From Liolophura sinensis (Eukaryota > Mollusca > Polyplacophora > Chitonida > Chitonidae): DNA of 64,000 nt. The position numbers and the translations under genes are program-made. The stretch covers positions 34,256,510 through 34,320,509 of the forward strand of contig NC_088295.1 of the NCBI RefSeq assembly GCF_032854445.1, in the 5' to 3' direction. Shown piece by piece: positions 24,801 to 33,635 of this stretch. The stretch's first letter is position 1. Each line of letters begins with the position of its first letter. The notes under the pieces are model-generated. The model saw nothing but the letters and a program-made list of their open reading frames with translations, was not told the origin of the DNA and did not search any database.

Positions 24801-26607
24801 CAGGTAAACATCTTTAGTTACTTCGCCCTGGGTGTGGGAGTTATCTTCCAGCTGTGAGCTAAGCTTTGTCACTACACGCAGTGAGTAATTAAACTGAAGG
24901 CATTTCAAGTACATGTATGACATCAGTGAAGATATACACATACTATAAATATCCCAGCACAAATGTGTTTCATTACATCTTATTCTGTATATATCTTTTT
25001 GTTTTTCAGTAAATTTGTCATATTTATTGAAAGAATGAATGATCATGGCTAAATGCCACGTCACCAATATTTTCATTTTTTGTTGAATAAGTTTATTACA
25101 TGAAGTAAACAAACCCAAGACAAATGCTCCACAACTTGATTTCTTTTAACAGTCAGTGAAATGAGTTTATTCAAAAGAAATATGAAAATTGAATTTAAAT
25201 ATTAAATAGTTTAAATATTTATGACCTATTTCATCTATTGGTTGTCTATGAGCTCAGTATTTTCAGTTAAACCTATGGGTAATGCTGTAATGGATAATGA
25301 TAACTGATAAGTGGATTTCTGATCCGTGGGCGTATCCATTTGTATGTCCTTATTCATACGGTATACTATTGTCTGTTTGGTATACTCAGCTTGAAGTAAT
25401 CACTCTGAATTACATATCCACATACGTAGTGCTTTTGTTTCGATTTTCAAATTGATATGTGGATGTCTCCGGGATATCGACATGTACATGTATGTGTGTG
25501 TTTATATTACCTCAGTAATTGCATCGGTAGCTCTGTGTATTCTCCCTGGTGTTGTGTTGGTTGAGAATTCAGACCAGATGCCCCGGCATTGTTCTACAGG
25601 AACATGTAATAACAATGGAGGGTTGCCACTTGCAGTGCTGTAATGTTTACCACGTGGGTTGGGTAGGTTGTGCTGACATGCTGTAGAGCCTTGGCTATCT
25701 CTTCCTGCTTTCAGCTGGTGAACCACATGGGAGAGATTGAGCAGCCCTGGGTGAGTTAGAGGCCACTTCTGATGAAGACAGCTAACACACATTGCTGTAA
25801 TAACATTAGAGAAACTTGCCCTGAGAAGGAAATAAAAACAGGATGTATCTTTTTAGTACTTTTAAATGACACTGATTAATGGTAATGCTATTAGGCATCT
25901 TATGAATGCAACTTTACAAATTTGCCAAATCTAAGCGTTGTCTTTAGATAATAGATTAATATACCAAGTCTTTACCTATCAGTCAGCAATGTGGTCATAG
26001 AGTAGAGTTCAGCTCTTCCTATTTTGCCTGCAACTTTAGATCTGTCAGGTACCTGCTGAAGGGCATTGGTTTTACTCCTTACACCTACATTGCTCTTATT
26101 GTTCTTACCCGCTATAGTAAACCTGACTGGAGTAATTAAAGTGAGCAATTCCTGAGTATGACATTCAACACCATTGAAATAAATAAAAAAGTACATATAT
26201 CAGCCATTTTCAAAGTGATAAGTAAATAGACATGTATTTAGCACCATCACCAATTTCATATTTTTTTTCTTCAGATGCATTTAGAAAAAATTTCATCAGA
26301 AAGCCTTGATGGGTTTACTTATATGCAGTGAGGTTATACTTTCAAATTTTCGTGTTAGAATTATAAAGTTCTAATGGCTATGTTTAAAATCAGTAATCTT
26401 AAAACCTCACAGATAATCTGCAGATACAAAAAATACTAACTTTCAGTAATTATGTGACCTTTTATTTTCTCCAAAGATCTTTTCCAAAGGCCACTGGTGT
26501 TTGAATCTCAGTTAACACTAACTAATGTATGTGATCACTTTCAGAACTGCCCACATGGACGACCCACCATGAGGCATCTTATCAACCTACGCATGATCCA
26601 GAGATGA
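3878..26607 (+). CDS. PMS2: PMS2 mismatch-repair endonuclease, 26 exons
   Basis: Subunit of MutL-alpha (with MLH1), which nicks DNA in nuclear mismatch repair. Exons: 3878-3942, 4846-4994, 5580-5666, 5942-6044, 7146-7248, 7561-7730, 8137-8215, 9419-9516, 10168-10303, 11096-11180, 11664-11743, 12007-12079, 12267-12315, 12526-12580, 13215-13332, 15237-15872, 16334-16421, 17011-17104, 17666-17702, 18753-18883, 19576-19676, 19952-20020, 20804-20840, 23421-23525, 25715-25750, 26545-26607. All have AG/GT borders and matching phases except around exons 16 and 23. About 948 aa against 862 in human; the extra length is in the linker. The GHKL ATPase keeps [12 protein letters not shown] (about 57-68), DNGSG (87-91) and GFRGEAL (122-128). 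The C-terminal nuclease keeps [12 protein letters not shown] (about 786-797), SCRPSR and CPHGRP. The start is the only ATG in phase with exon 2. Confidence 0.95.
4298..4432 (+). repeat. SINE family A, 5'-truncated (PMS2 intron 1)
   Basis: The body and tail are present: CTGCCAGCAATCTGCGGATG, then GTATAAGTGAAATATTCTTG, CCAATCAAAT and an AATAAAT tail. The tRNA-like head is missing. Confidence 0.75.
5208..5374. mobile_element. 167-bp MITE with about 50-bp inverted ends and TTAA flanks (PMS2 intron 2)
   Basis: The left end (TAAATGGTTTGCAATGGCAG...) is an imperfect inverted copy of the right end (...CTGCCATTGCAAACAGTCTA), and pairing extends about 50 bp inward to the TTGCCCA/TGGGCAA pair. TTAA occurs immediately outside both ends (5204-5207, 5375-5378). 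TTAA target duplication is the hallmark of piggyBac-type transposases, so this looks like a non-autonomous DNA element of that type. It encodes nothing. The family assignment rests on the flanks alone. Confidence 0.7.
6100..6168. repeat. TATG/TG microsatellite (PMS2 intron 4)
   Basis: Low-complexity run of TATG, TGTG and TATA units directly downstream of exon 4 and upstream of a SINE B copy. Confidence 0.8.
6186..6479 (+). repeat. SINE family B (PMS2 intron 4)
   Basis: The head has GCAGTTGGTAGAGCGTCC and ACTTCGGGAGCAGTAGAT. The body matches the copies at 3012 and 31181 (GGGGATAGTGCAATGACTGG, GTGAAGCAGCACTAGATAAA). The 3' end is CTGAAAAATTGTTGAGTACG plus an ACTC repeat. It abuts an inverted SINE C. 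Confidence 0.85.
6480..6711 (-). repeat. SINE family C, inverted (PMS2 intron 4)
   Basis: On the minus strand the head reads CGCTTTGGTGGACTAATGGT, then TAGAGCGTCCGG (A box) and GGGATCAAAC (B box). The body shares CTTGCTGCTGCC, TGACTTGG and GGCAGCACTTTGG with the copy at 16682-16961. The 3' tail is missing where it meets the SINE B tail. Confidence 0.75.
7331..7425 (+). repeat. SINE family A, old remnant (PMS2 intron 5)
   Basis: Degenerate: CAGGCAACCTGCGGATT, a shortened body, then ATCCTTGACGATGGCATAAA and CCCAATCAAATC. It is clearly older than most copies here. Confidence 0.55.
8137..8215 (+). CDS. PMS2: PMS2 exon 7, founder of the exon array
   Basis: It starts after CAACAG and ends before GTTTGT, entering in phase 2 and leaving in phase 0. 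It encodes the GKRN...FGPKQ segment of the ATPase/transducer region, which matches the human GKRQ...FGQKQ segment. Unlike its seven downstream copies it has six extra bases at its 5' end, encoding the conserved Lys-Arg. Confidence 0.93.
8143..9172 (+). repeat. 130-bp tandem array of exon-7 copies (8 units)
   Basis: The units start with GAATATT at 8143, 8273, 8403, 8533, 8663, 8793, 8923 and 9053, exactly 130 bp apart. Each has 73 bp matching exon 7 plus 57 bp of intron. Copies 2-8 differ from exon 7 by the same few changes (V to M, R to Q, often Q to R) and lack the first six exon bases. Each is preceded by AG and followed by GTTTGT or GTTTTT. Units 2-3-4 and 5-6-7 are near-identical triplets ending AAACGG, AAACGG, AAACAG. 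The array ends as the intron part diverges after 9150. Confidence 0.95.
11347..11531 (-). repeat. SINE family A, inverted (PMS2 intron 10)
   Basis: It reads on the minus strand from the AATAAAT tail through TACTCAAGAATATTTCGCTT (reverse of the tail core) and the body to the CTTCCTC region. It is moderately diverged and the tRNA head is not clear. Confidence 0.75.
12778..12902 (+). repeat. 63-bp direct duplication (PMS2 intron 14)
   Basis: Two adjacent units, 12778-12840 and 12841-12902, differ at only a few bases (GCCTACCCAATGGATGTCTC versus GCCTACCCAACGGATGTCTC). They share AAATGTGCATAAATTGCA. No coding sense. Confidence 0.9.
14686..15031 (+). repeat. Dispersed repeat of unknown class, copy 1 (PMS2 intron 15)
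   Basis: About 345 bp that recurs, diverged, at 33284-33635 in the same orientation. Shared anchors include GGTTGGAACTC, CAAAGGTAAAAACA, CCAGAGGCACAAATG and AACTCCCCTA. No tRNA head, inverted ends or open frame is seen, so it may be a fragment of a larger element. Confidence 0.7.
15237..15872 (+). CDS. PMS2: PMS2 exon 16, linker region with apparent +1 shift
   Basis: Large Ser/Glu-rich linker exon between the ATPase and nuclease domains. Entering in the phase set by exon 15, the frame reads to a TAA at about 15408. The frame that reaches the 3' splice border in the phase exon 17 needs is the one starting near 15351. One base too many in GGGG (15359-15362) would explain this, and the protein then reads smoothly across (DESG|FSSSQD). 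An 85-bp intron 15293-15377 (GTGAGC to TTCCCAG) would also restore phase. Confidence 0.85.
16682..16961 (+). repeat. SINE family C (PMS2 intron 17)
   Basis: The body has CTTGCTGCTGCCTCGC, GACTGGTTGGCTCAG, GGCAGCACTTTGG and CATGGACTCGCC. The 3' end TCATATGGCAGAAAAATTGT, AAGTACGACATTAAACGCC and a CATTCATTC tail is nearly the same as that of family B. The tRNA head is truncated. The inverted copy at 6480 supplies the head. Confidence 0.8.
18018..18159 (+). repeat. SINE family A with 11-bp target duplication (PMS2 intron 19)
   Basis: A 5'-truncated copy beginning CTGGCAGCATCCTGCGGATG and ending GTAAAACACCAGTCAGATAA with an AATAAAT-type tail. TCAGTATTGGC is repeated exactly at 18007-18017 and 18160-18170, so the insertion borders are firm. 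Confidence 0.88.
18753..18883 (+). CDS. PMS2: PMS2 exon 20, endonuclease motif
   Basis: It encodes the metal-binding nuclease motif [12 protein letters not shown] of the MutL C-terminal domain, preceded by [10 protein letters not shown] as in human PMS2. The catalytic Asp, His and Glu residues are all present, so this exon is that of an active-type enzyme. It enters in phase 0 and leaves in phase 2 at CA|GTATGT. Confidence 0.95.
19336..19558 (+). repeat. SINE family A, near full length (PMS2 intron 20)
   Basis: A degenerate head (GAGCCTCTGTGGTCCAGCTA), CCAGGAGCCTCTCAG, a body, and the ATAAGTGAATTATTCACGAG and AACACCAGTGAAATAA tail. It ends 17 bp before exon 21, so it lies close to the acceptor. 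Confidence 0.75.
20068..20265 (+). repeat. tRNA-derived SINE, fourth type (PMS2 intron 22)
   Basis: A head with an A-box-like TGACCTAGTGATTAGAGCG and a B-box-like GGTTTCGATCCCGAGTC, then about 130 bp of body (GGATAGACCAAGCTCTAG...) not seen elsewhere in the window. No typical SINE tail is evident. It may be a SINE C relative or an old pseudo-tRNA with flanking DNA. Confidence 0.5.
20804..20840 (+). CDS. PMS2: PMS2 exon 23, one base short
   Basis: It enters in phase 1 as DIEEML and must leave in phase 0 as MLSESP to join exon 24 (GVSCRPSR). It is 37 nt long where 38 are needed. Human reads DVDELIFMLSDSP, so exactly one base of the Phe codon is missing, at TC (20821-20822). Read literally, the frame ends within a few codons. 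An assembly error or a real allele are both possible. Confidence 0.85.
21297..21431 (+). repeat. SINE family A, 5'-truncated (PMS2 intron 23)
   Basis: CTGCCAGCAACCTGCAGACT, CATGGGTTTCCCCTGGCTCT, the tail core AAGTGAAATCTTCTTGAGTG and an AATAAAT end. Confidence 0.75.
21610..23410 (+). repeat. 46-bp minisatellite, about 39 units (PMS2 intron 23)
   Basis: A tandem array of a 46-bp unit (GTGTACCTGTATGTTATACT, then CTTCATAGCGTCTTATATTA and CCATAT). The common variants are CATAGCG/CATAGTG/TATAGCG, CCATAT/CTATAT and GTGTACC/GTGGACC. A few units have small indels (near 22647, 23256 and 23311). All frames are open over long spans only because the unit lacks stops. It ends in GTGTACCTGTG, 9 bases before the exon 24 acceptor. 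Confidence 0.97.
23421..23525 (+). CDS. PMS2: PMS2 exon 24, conserved C-terminal motif
   Basis: It encodes [20 protein letters not shown] and MIGTAL, nearly identical to the human block that carries Cys residues used with CPHGRP for metal binding. Phase 0 at both ends. Its acceptor tract TGTTGTTTCAG directly abuts the 46-bp minisatellite. Confidence 0.95.
23882..23895 (+). repeat. Poly-C run (PMS2 intron 24)
   Basis: Fourteen C residues in a row. Such runs are polymorphic and error-prone in assemblies. Confidence 0.9.
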
Positions 26608-27827
26608 AATCTTACAGCCATCATCGGGAGAGGAACATTATCGCATTGCATAACAATGGAATTATGCACTGGAACATTCTTCAAATATGTCAGTGTACAT
26701 TTAATTGTGGGCAAGAGACTGCAGTTGATGATCAGAAATAGTCATTTTGATATCATTCTGTATAATCGTGGAATGACATGGGGTACAGAGGAAATACTTA
26801 GCCAGCAATGAGTGCCAGTCCAATTATGATGTATAACTACATGCTTTATTTTGTATACTGGATTATCGCCCTCTAGAAACAAACAGAAAAGTCGATGAAA
26901 AGTGTAAAAAGGTGCCAGTTTTAGCCTGTGGCAAACATTGATAACGCTAAGTGGGAAAATGTTGTGCCTTAATTGCTGCTAAGATGGAACATGTGATCAG
27001 AAGAAAAAAACTGGATCAGATATCTGTATGAAGTTGAACAAAGTTTGGGTTGGAAATAATCCTCTTTCCTGGGACGGTCTCAGCTTCAGAGACAAAGACT
27101 TTTCTGACGGATAAAAATAATGCTGAAGTAGAAAATTTCTTCTTGCTTTAGAATTATGCTAAAAGAGCAAATGATCTGTAAACAACCCAGACACCTTTAC
27201 GCTAGGCTAGCTCCAGAAGTCAAGTAGTATTAACAAGTGTTGTTTGTGCGGACAGATTAACTTTTCCAGGTGGCATGTACCTATACCAGCATCTTACTGA
27301 AGAAGTTCCTCTCTTCACAATTAAATTCTAAGGGTGAATTTAGGGAAACAGATACTATTTCACAGTACAAGACATTTATACATTTCCTTGAGCCATTGCA
27401 AGGTGAACAAAACCTTCCTTGCTGTAGGAGGCTAACATTTCACTCTTGCTAGGAGGAATAAAACGAGCAAGGCGAACAATCGTGGCTGTTGCCAAAAATG
27501 AAAATGTTAATTGGACTTTTTTTGTGTTCTAGGATGAACAAAGCCGTCTAGGTTTCAGAAAGGTGATCTTAAATCTTCTTTACAGAATGATTGACACCCT
27601 TACAAACATCTTTAATTTTCCTTCAATGTACAAATCCAAACTATTAGACCCAGAATGACAAAAGTATTCAGGTGTCAGATCCCATGAGACAAATCTCTAT
27701 TGTACAAGTGAATCAGGTAGTTAATATTAGTACAAAGAGGGCCAAGTGCCGTGTGAAGTTTAACCTTAACCCACTACCATCAGTTTTTTTACCTTTTTAC
27801 AGTGGACGAAATCATGTTTTTAATAAA
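26608..27827 (+). other. PMS2 3' UTR and downstream
   Basis: Non-coding sequence after the PMS2 stop codon. AATAAA signals occur at 27457-27462 and 27822-27827 on the plus strand; either could end the transcript. No other gene is visible here. Confidence 0.45.
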
Positions 27828-28465
27828 TTATGTGATATTTAAATTATGCATCGTTCACCAGATAAACAATTAAGTTTGATTACATTTTTTGTGTTTTGTC
27901 TTGATATTTATACCTGCCAAAGGAACTTTCTGCTAACTTCTTACCGCTGTTATACGAAGCAGTCTCCACATCCGCCTGGTGTAACTCGGGGAAACATATA
28001 TATGCTTATGCTAGGCGATGTCTGCGCATTGATGTAGATGACATAATCTTTACATCACTTTGCTTGTTGAATACCAATGTTGCTTTCTTGCGCATGTAGA
28101 TTATAACATATGCACATGTATGAAACTGTGAAATTATCGCACAAAGCGACAATTCTCTATGACGCAACTGGTAATCACGTGCACAGTTTTCGATGTAAGA
28201 GTCACGTTTCGTACAAACAGAAGTATAATTGCAATATTAAATCAGACTGACAACTTACATATGGCTATATACGTATATTAATGTACGGTTTGACGAATCT
28301 GTAGTTGGATAGACTTTGTTGGTCACGTACTTCGATTTCAAAGGCATGGAGACTCTACGCTGATTGGCTGACAATGGACATTTGGTCAGGCATAAATACA
28401 ATAACCAAAATTTAGCATTACCCATGGCTTGCCTGGGTCTCAGTTCTACCATTCTATATCTCTTC

Positions 28466-28742
28466 CATTCTCATATACCATTCTATTGGTGAGAGACTCC
28501 TGGGTCATTACGCTGTGCTAGCGCGCTAACCAACTGAGCCACGGAGGCTGTGAGTTCAAGTCCAGCTCATGCTGGCTTCCTCTCCGGCCGTACGTGGGAA
28601 GGTCTGCAGCAACCTGTGGATGGTCGTGGGTTTTTCCCGTTCTCTGCCCGGTTTCCACCCAACATATTGCTGGCCCCCAGCATATAAGTGAAATATTCTT
28701 GAATTCGGCGTAAAACACAAATCAAACAAATAAATAAACAAA
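28466..28742 (+). repeat. SINE family A with inverted 5' head
   Basis: The body and tail (28549-28742) are forward: TGTGAGTTCAAGTCCAGCTC to AAATAAATAAACAAAT. The adjoining 28488-28548 is the tRNA-like head in reverse; its complement reads GCCTCCGTGGCTCAGTTGGT, TAGCGCGCTAGCACAGC and CCAGGAGTCTCTCACC. An 11-bp repeat TATATCTCTTC lies at 28455-28465 and 28743-28753. This matches the 5' inversion that twin priming gives during target-primed reverse transcription. Confidence 0.8.
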
Positions 28743-29005
28743 TATATCTCTTCAAGCTACATTGGTTGTTCAACATATAATTAATAGTCAAAATTAACAG
28801 TTTCCCTTACGTAAAGGAACGTGAAATCAGACTTATTATTAGATAAGATAGTGGAAGGGGAACTTTGAAATGCTGTAGATTCAATACTGTAGCACTCATA
28901 TTTTATATGTTGATGGACAGAGAGCTACAGAATATACTGTTAATATTTATGATCTACACGCTGTACCCTCAAGGAATTGCTCTCAAACTTCATTAGTGCC
29001 TTGTC

Positions 29006-29247
29006 GGTGGCCGAGGTGGTGAGCGTGCCAGCGCGTCACAATGACCCGAGAGCCTCTCACCAATGCAGTCGCTGGGAGTTCAAGTCCAGCTCATGCTGGC
29101 TGCCTCTCCGGCCCTATGTGGGAAGTCTCCAGCAACCTGCGGATGGTCATGGGTTTCCCCAGCCCGGTTTCCTCCCATAATGCTGGCCGCTGTCGTATAA
29201 CAGAAATATTCTTGAGTACAGCGTAAAACACCAATCAAATAAATAAA
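29006..29247 (+). repeat. SINE family A, full length with target duplication
   Basis: The best complete copy: head GGTGGCCGAGGTGGTGAGCG, then B box GAGTTCAAGTCCAGC, body, TTCTTGAGTACAGCGTAAAA and an AATAAAT tail. ATTAGTGCCTTGTC (28992-29005) recurs as ATTAGTGGCCTTGTC (29248-29262), a target duplication with one indel. The class II-like A box suggests a serine- or leucine-tRNA origin. Confidence 0.9.
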
Positions 29248-29262
29248 ATTAGTGGCCTTGTC

Positions 29263-31180
29263 ATTGTTGAGGTCGTTGAGGATGCATTTAGCATGGCCCA
29301 AACATGGGTGTCGACGGCCATCTTAACTCTTATTTACCTGTCTTTGATCACTCACCCACGTTGCGAATGCAACACTTTGAAATCAAATGAAGGAACGTAG
29401 GTAATGTTTTGTCATTGTTGAGGAGATGGTTGGGATTGCTTTTCGCTGCGTTTCATGATTAAATATGGCTTTCAGTGCCTTTCTTGATCCAAATAGCCAT
29501 GGCGGCTGTCTTACATTAACATGTTGGTACATGCCTTGAGATTTATAGATGTTTCCTTCGCACATTCTCCTTGGAGGAGAACCTTCTATCTACCAAGCTT
29601 GTGCACATTCCACAACTTCATAACTCATGTTAGCGGATGACTAAAGTATCGCTAACTATGGCTTTGGAAATCTCTTGTACAGGCGTAGTTTATGATTAGC
29701 CTCTCCGAATTACCAAGTACTTTGACTGATGCTCTTGATGGTCACAGCATGGGCTTGATAGGTTTCAACATAACAGTGGGCGGAATGTCGTCTCTCACAT
29801 CGCAACGGGGATATGTGCACCTACAACGTGCTGGGCAAGAAGCACTGCTCTTAATCAGAGATTTATTAAATTTGTTTGTTTTTTTTTTCATTTTTTTTTT
29901 TCATCTGTTTTTCGAACTTGATTGTCTCTCATAAATTACACACAAGATAATCGAGTACTTCCGAAACGGTCCACTGTGCAGTGTAAAGGAACAAGGCCGA
30001 TATGAAGAACCCCTGGTGGTGCTGATCACTGACGCTTCAGTATAGGTGTTATAATAAGGGACACAGATACGCATGCATATACAAATGTTTTGCTTCGTTA
30101 TATATCGTTCCACTATACATAAGTAAATAAGCTCTGAAGTGTCCATTTAGAGCCATGGATTGAAGATGTTTTCGCAACCGATAGTTACGTATAGGTTTCG
30201 TATATTCATGTTCCATCCAGATGGAGACGCTGTTATAGCAGAAGTCTATTGTTAATATTGAATACCTGAATTTTGAAGCTGTGAGGTGCGTGGCCATTGC
30301 CAGGATGTTGACGTTGCAAAACTCAGTTCTCTGGCTTTACTCGACCTTTAATTCCCTGGGTTGTTCAAATATTTAATGACTGTTGCCAAATAATCGAATA
30401 TAGAATCGACTCTGGATAGAGACGACCTTTGCCTAACAGGATCGAAGTTCAGTCAACCAGGATATGTTTGATGAAGTACTGGACACCAATTCCAAAACAC
30501 CAAAACACTGTATACGAGAATGCCCAATTAGATGTCTTGTTAAAACTAGCCATTGTCGGCGAATTCCATGCAGTTTGTAAAGGGTTTGTGGCCACCCTGT
30601 GAATGACGACAAATATACTTAGAATAATAGAATGAAAATCATAGAACATGGAATTTATTTTTTGGTACGGGTTTATTATGAGCAAACAGTTTCCCATGTA
30701 TGGCTAAAATCTCAAGAACGAACGGATTTTTCAGTTTATTATTCCCTATCGCCAAAAGGTAGGAGAGTGAATCTATGCGTCGATACAGACATTCGTATGC
30801 CAGCCGTCAACCAATGACGTTCCAAGTCAATAAACACAAGGCCAAGTCCCAAAACGACGTTTAAAGGGTCCATGAAAAGGATTTCTAAAACAAAGTTTCT
30901 AAGCCAAATGAACAAAATTATGCCAAACCATTTTTTTTTTTTTAATTTTCATGATTGGGGTATTTTTACACCTGTTAATTACCCATCTATTTTATGCATA
31001 TTTTTCGTCAATTGGCCGGATATTTCCGAAATTACGTCATCGTTGATCTTGCTTGAAGTGCGGCGAACACCCTGAAGTGCCTTGGACCCCAGTGAATTGT
31101 GGTTGCTATAGTGACTGGCTCGACCGTATTTATAAACTTATCAGTAGACGTCATTTTGATTTTCTTAGTTCAAGCAACTG
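29263..31180. other. Intergenic, no gene seen
   Basis: Short open frames occur but none shows homology or splice-bounded coding character that I recognise. The stretch holds poly-T runs near 29877-29901 and 30930-30942, and part of a dispersed repeat (30763-30862). Confidence 0.4.
30763..30862 (+). repeat. Dispersed repeat of unknown class, left part
   Basis: GAATCTATGCG, ACATTCGTATGCCAGC and CGTCAACCAA match 54178-54275, allowing for divergence. The next part of the 54-kb copy continues here only at 32385, so about 1.5 kb intervenes. Confidence 0.6.
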
Positions 31181-31512
31181 GTCCTAATAGTTCACATGGT
31201 AGAGCGTCCGCTTCTGGGACGGTACATCCAGGGTCAGCTCTGGATCAAGTCACACCCAAGACCTTAAAAGAGTAAGTTGTTACTTGCTTGCTTGGCGTTC
31301 AACAATAACTTTTCATAAGGATAGTGCAACGACTAGTTGACCTGTATCAGTATAATGGCTCGGGTGGGCCGGTAAGTCGTCTCAGTGAAGCAGCACTAAA
31401 AAAAAAAAGAGCGATGGAAATCCGTCCTGCAACAAGGACTCTAAGAACTCCTTCGTCGTCACATGACTGACAAATTGCTAAGTATGACGTTAAACCCCAA
31501 GCACTCCCTCAC
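31181..31512 (+). repeat. SINE family B, full length
   Basis: Head CACATGGTAGAGCGTCCGCT, B-box-like GGATCAAGTC, body GGATAGTGCAACGACTAG and TCAGTATAATGGCTCGGG, and tail GACAAATTGCTAAGTATGAC with an AGCACTCCCTCAC end. A second short tail fragment (GACGTTAAACCCCAAGCACT) follows at 31547-31577. Confidence 0.85.
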
Positions 31513-32384
31513 AAATTACGTAATGACGACTATAGAAAAATTTGTGGACGTTAAACCCCAAGCACTCACTCACTCCCTGAGTTCACTCAAACAACGCATT
31601 CATTTATGCATTTTCCCCAACATTCAGAGATGGCATGTTATGCCAGTTTTAGTATTTCCAAAAAAGAGATGTATGGTTTCGGGCGTCATCTTCTTCAAAT
31701 TTCCACGTGATGTTCTATTTCCACAAGAATGAACAAGAAAATCGAAACAATCCAACTTTTTCCCAAATGAAAGGATAGTCTTGGTCAAACTCCTCTTTTA
31801 AACGAGTGTAGATTCTTGGCTCAAACAGATACGATTGTATGCTGAATGGCATGTCTTCCATGTCATGTAAATTTAAGTTGATTGAAATCTCTATTCACTT
31901 ACACTTCAACACATGATTTGAAATTGGTTGGCTGTTAGCCCTAAATATACATATATGTGTGTATACGCTGTAGGTAAGGTGACATGCTCAGGCACTGCAT
32001 GGCTTCGCCGGGCCAGCTTAGCGTTCCCAATCCCCCAACCCAACCCACACCTTCTATGCCAACCCCCGCCCTATTCGGTTTGTCCCCTCGCTGTGTTCTT
32101 GTAAACAGTGATCATCGTTGACGTCACCAGAGCAAGCTACTCTGTTTCAGAAATGACTGCTGGGGTCTTAAGAAAACTGCATTTTGAAGCCATTTTTACC
32201 CCCTAAAACGAAGGCTGAATTTTGTGATATACTGTTATATCTTATTACGGTACACGTCCTAAACTGCACACTAAGAAATAAAACTAAAGCGTTTCGTATA
32301 TCTTTTAACACAAATTACCAAAGACCTAAGAAAGTATATAAAGTACGAAAATAGGACGGGTTTATACAAAGAATACAAAGAAGC

Positions 32385-32660
32385 AGTCAACAGTTTCCAA
32401 TAATGTATATAGGAAAGAGGCAAGGTATGCTCTAGGCGATTGAGTGAAATCGGTATTCAAACCGTTTACCATGCTAGAATATAAGTTGTCGATAATAAAA
32501 TATGCATTTCAGTTGTGCTTTGATTGCAACTGTTTATATATCAAAAGTGGCGATCTAATTCAACACGATGAATATGCAACCCCTAGCCCCGGGATAAACC
32601 GTCATTCCATCATTACAATCATGAGCATTGAAGACCAAGAGCGGTGTTATTTCAATAAAT
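32385..32660 (+). repeat. Dispersed repeat of unknown class, right part
   Basis: It matches 54280-54520: GGCAAGGTATGCTCTAGG, GTATTCAAACCGTTTACCAT, ATATAAGTTGTCGAT, GGCGATCTAATTCAACACGA and CCCCTAGCCC are all recognisable in the second copy. No coding sense or inverted ends are seen. Confidence 0.65.
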
Positions 32661-33283
32661 TAACCTTTGGGCCACGGCATTCGTTGTGCGGTTCATTTCT
32701 CCTTGTGCTTAGACCAAGGAGAAAAGCCTTTTTTGGAGATATGTAGTTACATGTAGGGCTCCCGGTGCGGTTGATGTACCCATCACGTCCGCAGCCGACA
32801 ACGGAGGAAACACATTCTCCAATGATCCAAACTTATAATAAATTTTTATTGGGTCTTTCATGGCCTTTGAGGTACGCCCTGTGGGGCCACTTGGATTATT
32901 GTTCTTACGATGTTTGCCAGATTTATATTGATCACCCGCTGAACTCCTCTTATTATTTTTATTTTATAAATTTCCAGGAATCACGGAAGTGACGTTTACA
33001 AATGTTTGTGTAGAACTGGAGCTCTGATTGGATGACCTGACAGAAGACGTAAAAGGTAATGCTGTCGGTTTGCCTACGCCACTGGGCCAAGTCAATGTAG
33101 TCTGCCTCTTAACAGAAACCGAGACTTTAGCCGTGACAATCTGCTTCTCCTTAACAAACAGTGGATAATCTGTGGAAGAAGCCACTTGATGTCCGTTGCA
33201 ATAATAATAGTGTTCTCACAATAGAAGGCCTCGTGACCCTTTTCAGAGCATCAAAAGCAAACGAATAGGAGTTTGGAGTTGGA

Positions 33284-33635
33284 ACTCTTTGTCGTCAAAG
33301 GTAAAAACACTTCCACTGTGTCATGTGACTTTTGTGAAAAATGTTAGGCAACCTTTGTTGACATTAATTTACTGATCATCGGTCTCACCCTTTTCCAGAG
33401 GCACAAATGGCACCTCTTTCTTTTAGGAACTTCTCAAGTTAACAAACGTTCAGGTTCTCCATTTTCTCCATAATTAATTCGTTTACTCTAAATTACATTT
33501 AACGAGACCCACAAGTTATAGTGAATGTGATTAAAATTAGTTGCCTAACATTTTTGACAGGTCACATCATACAGATGAACTTTTCTACGGCCATCGATAA
33601 AATAAATTTAGTTCGACCTTGAAACTCCCCTATTC
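33284..33635 (+). repeat. Dispersed repeat of unknown class, copy 2
   Basis: The second copy of the repeat at 14686-15031, in the same orientation and with several small indels. It keeps GAGTTGGAACTC, AAAGGTAAAAACA, TTTTCCAGAGGCACAAATGG and AACTCCCCTA. Confidence 0.7.

Noticed and set aside
30449-30697. Minus-strand frame with hydrophobic segments (82 aa)
   Set aside because: It looks membrane-like, but has no recognised family, no convincing splice borders and no neighbouring exon.
32964-33185. Minus-strand Ser/Thr-rich frame (73 aa)
   Set aside because: The composition is somewhat coding-like, but there is no homology and no in-phase neighbouring exon.
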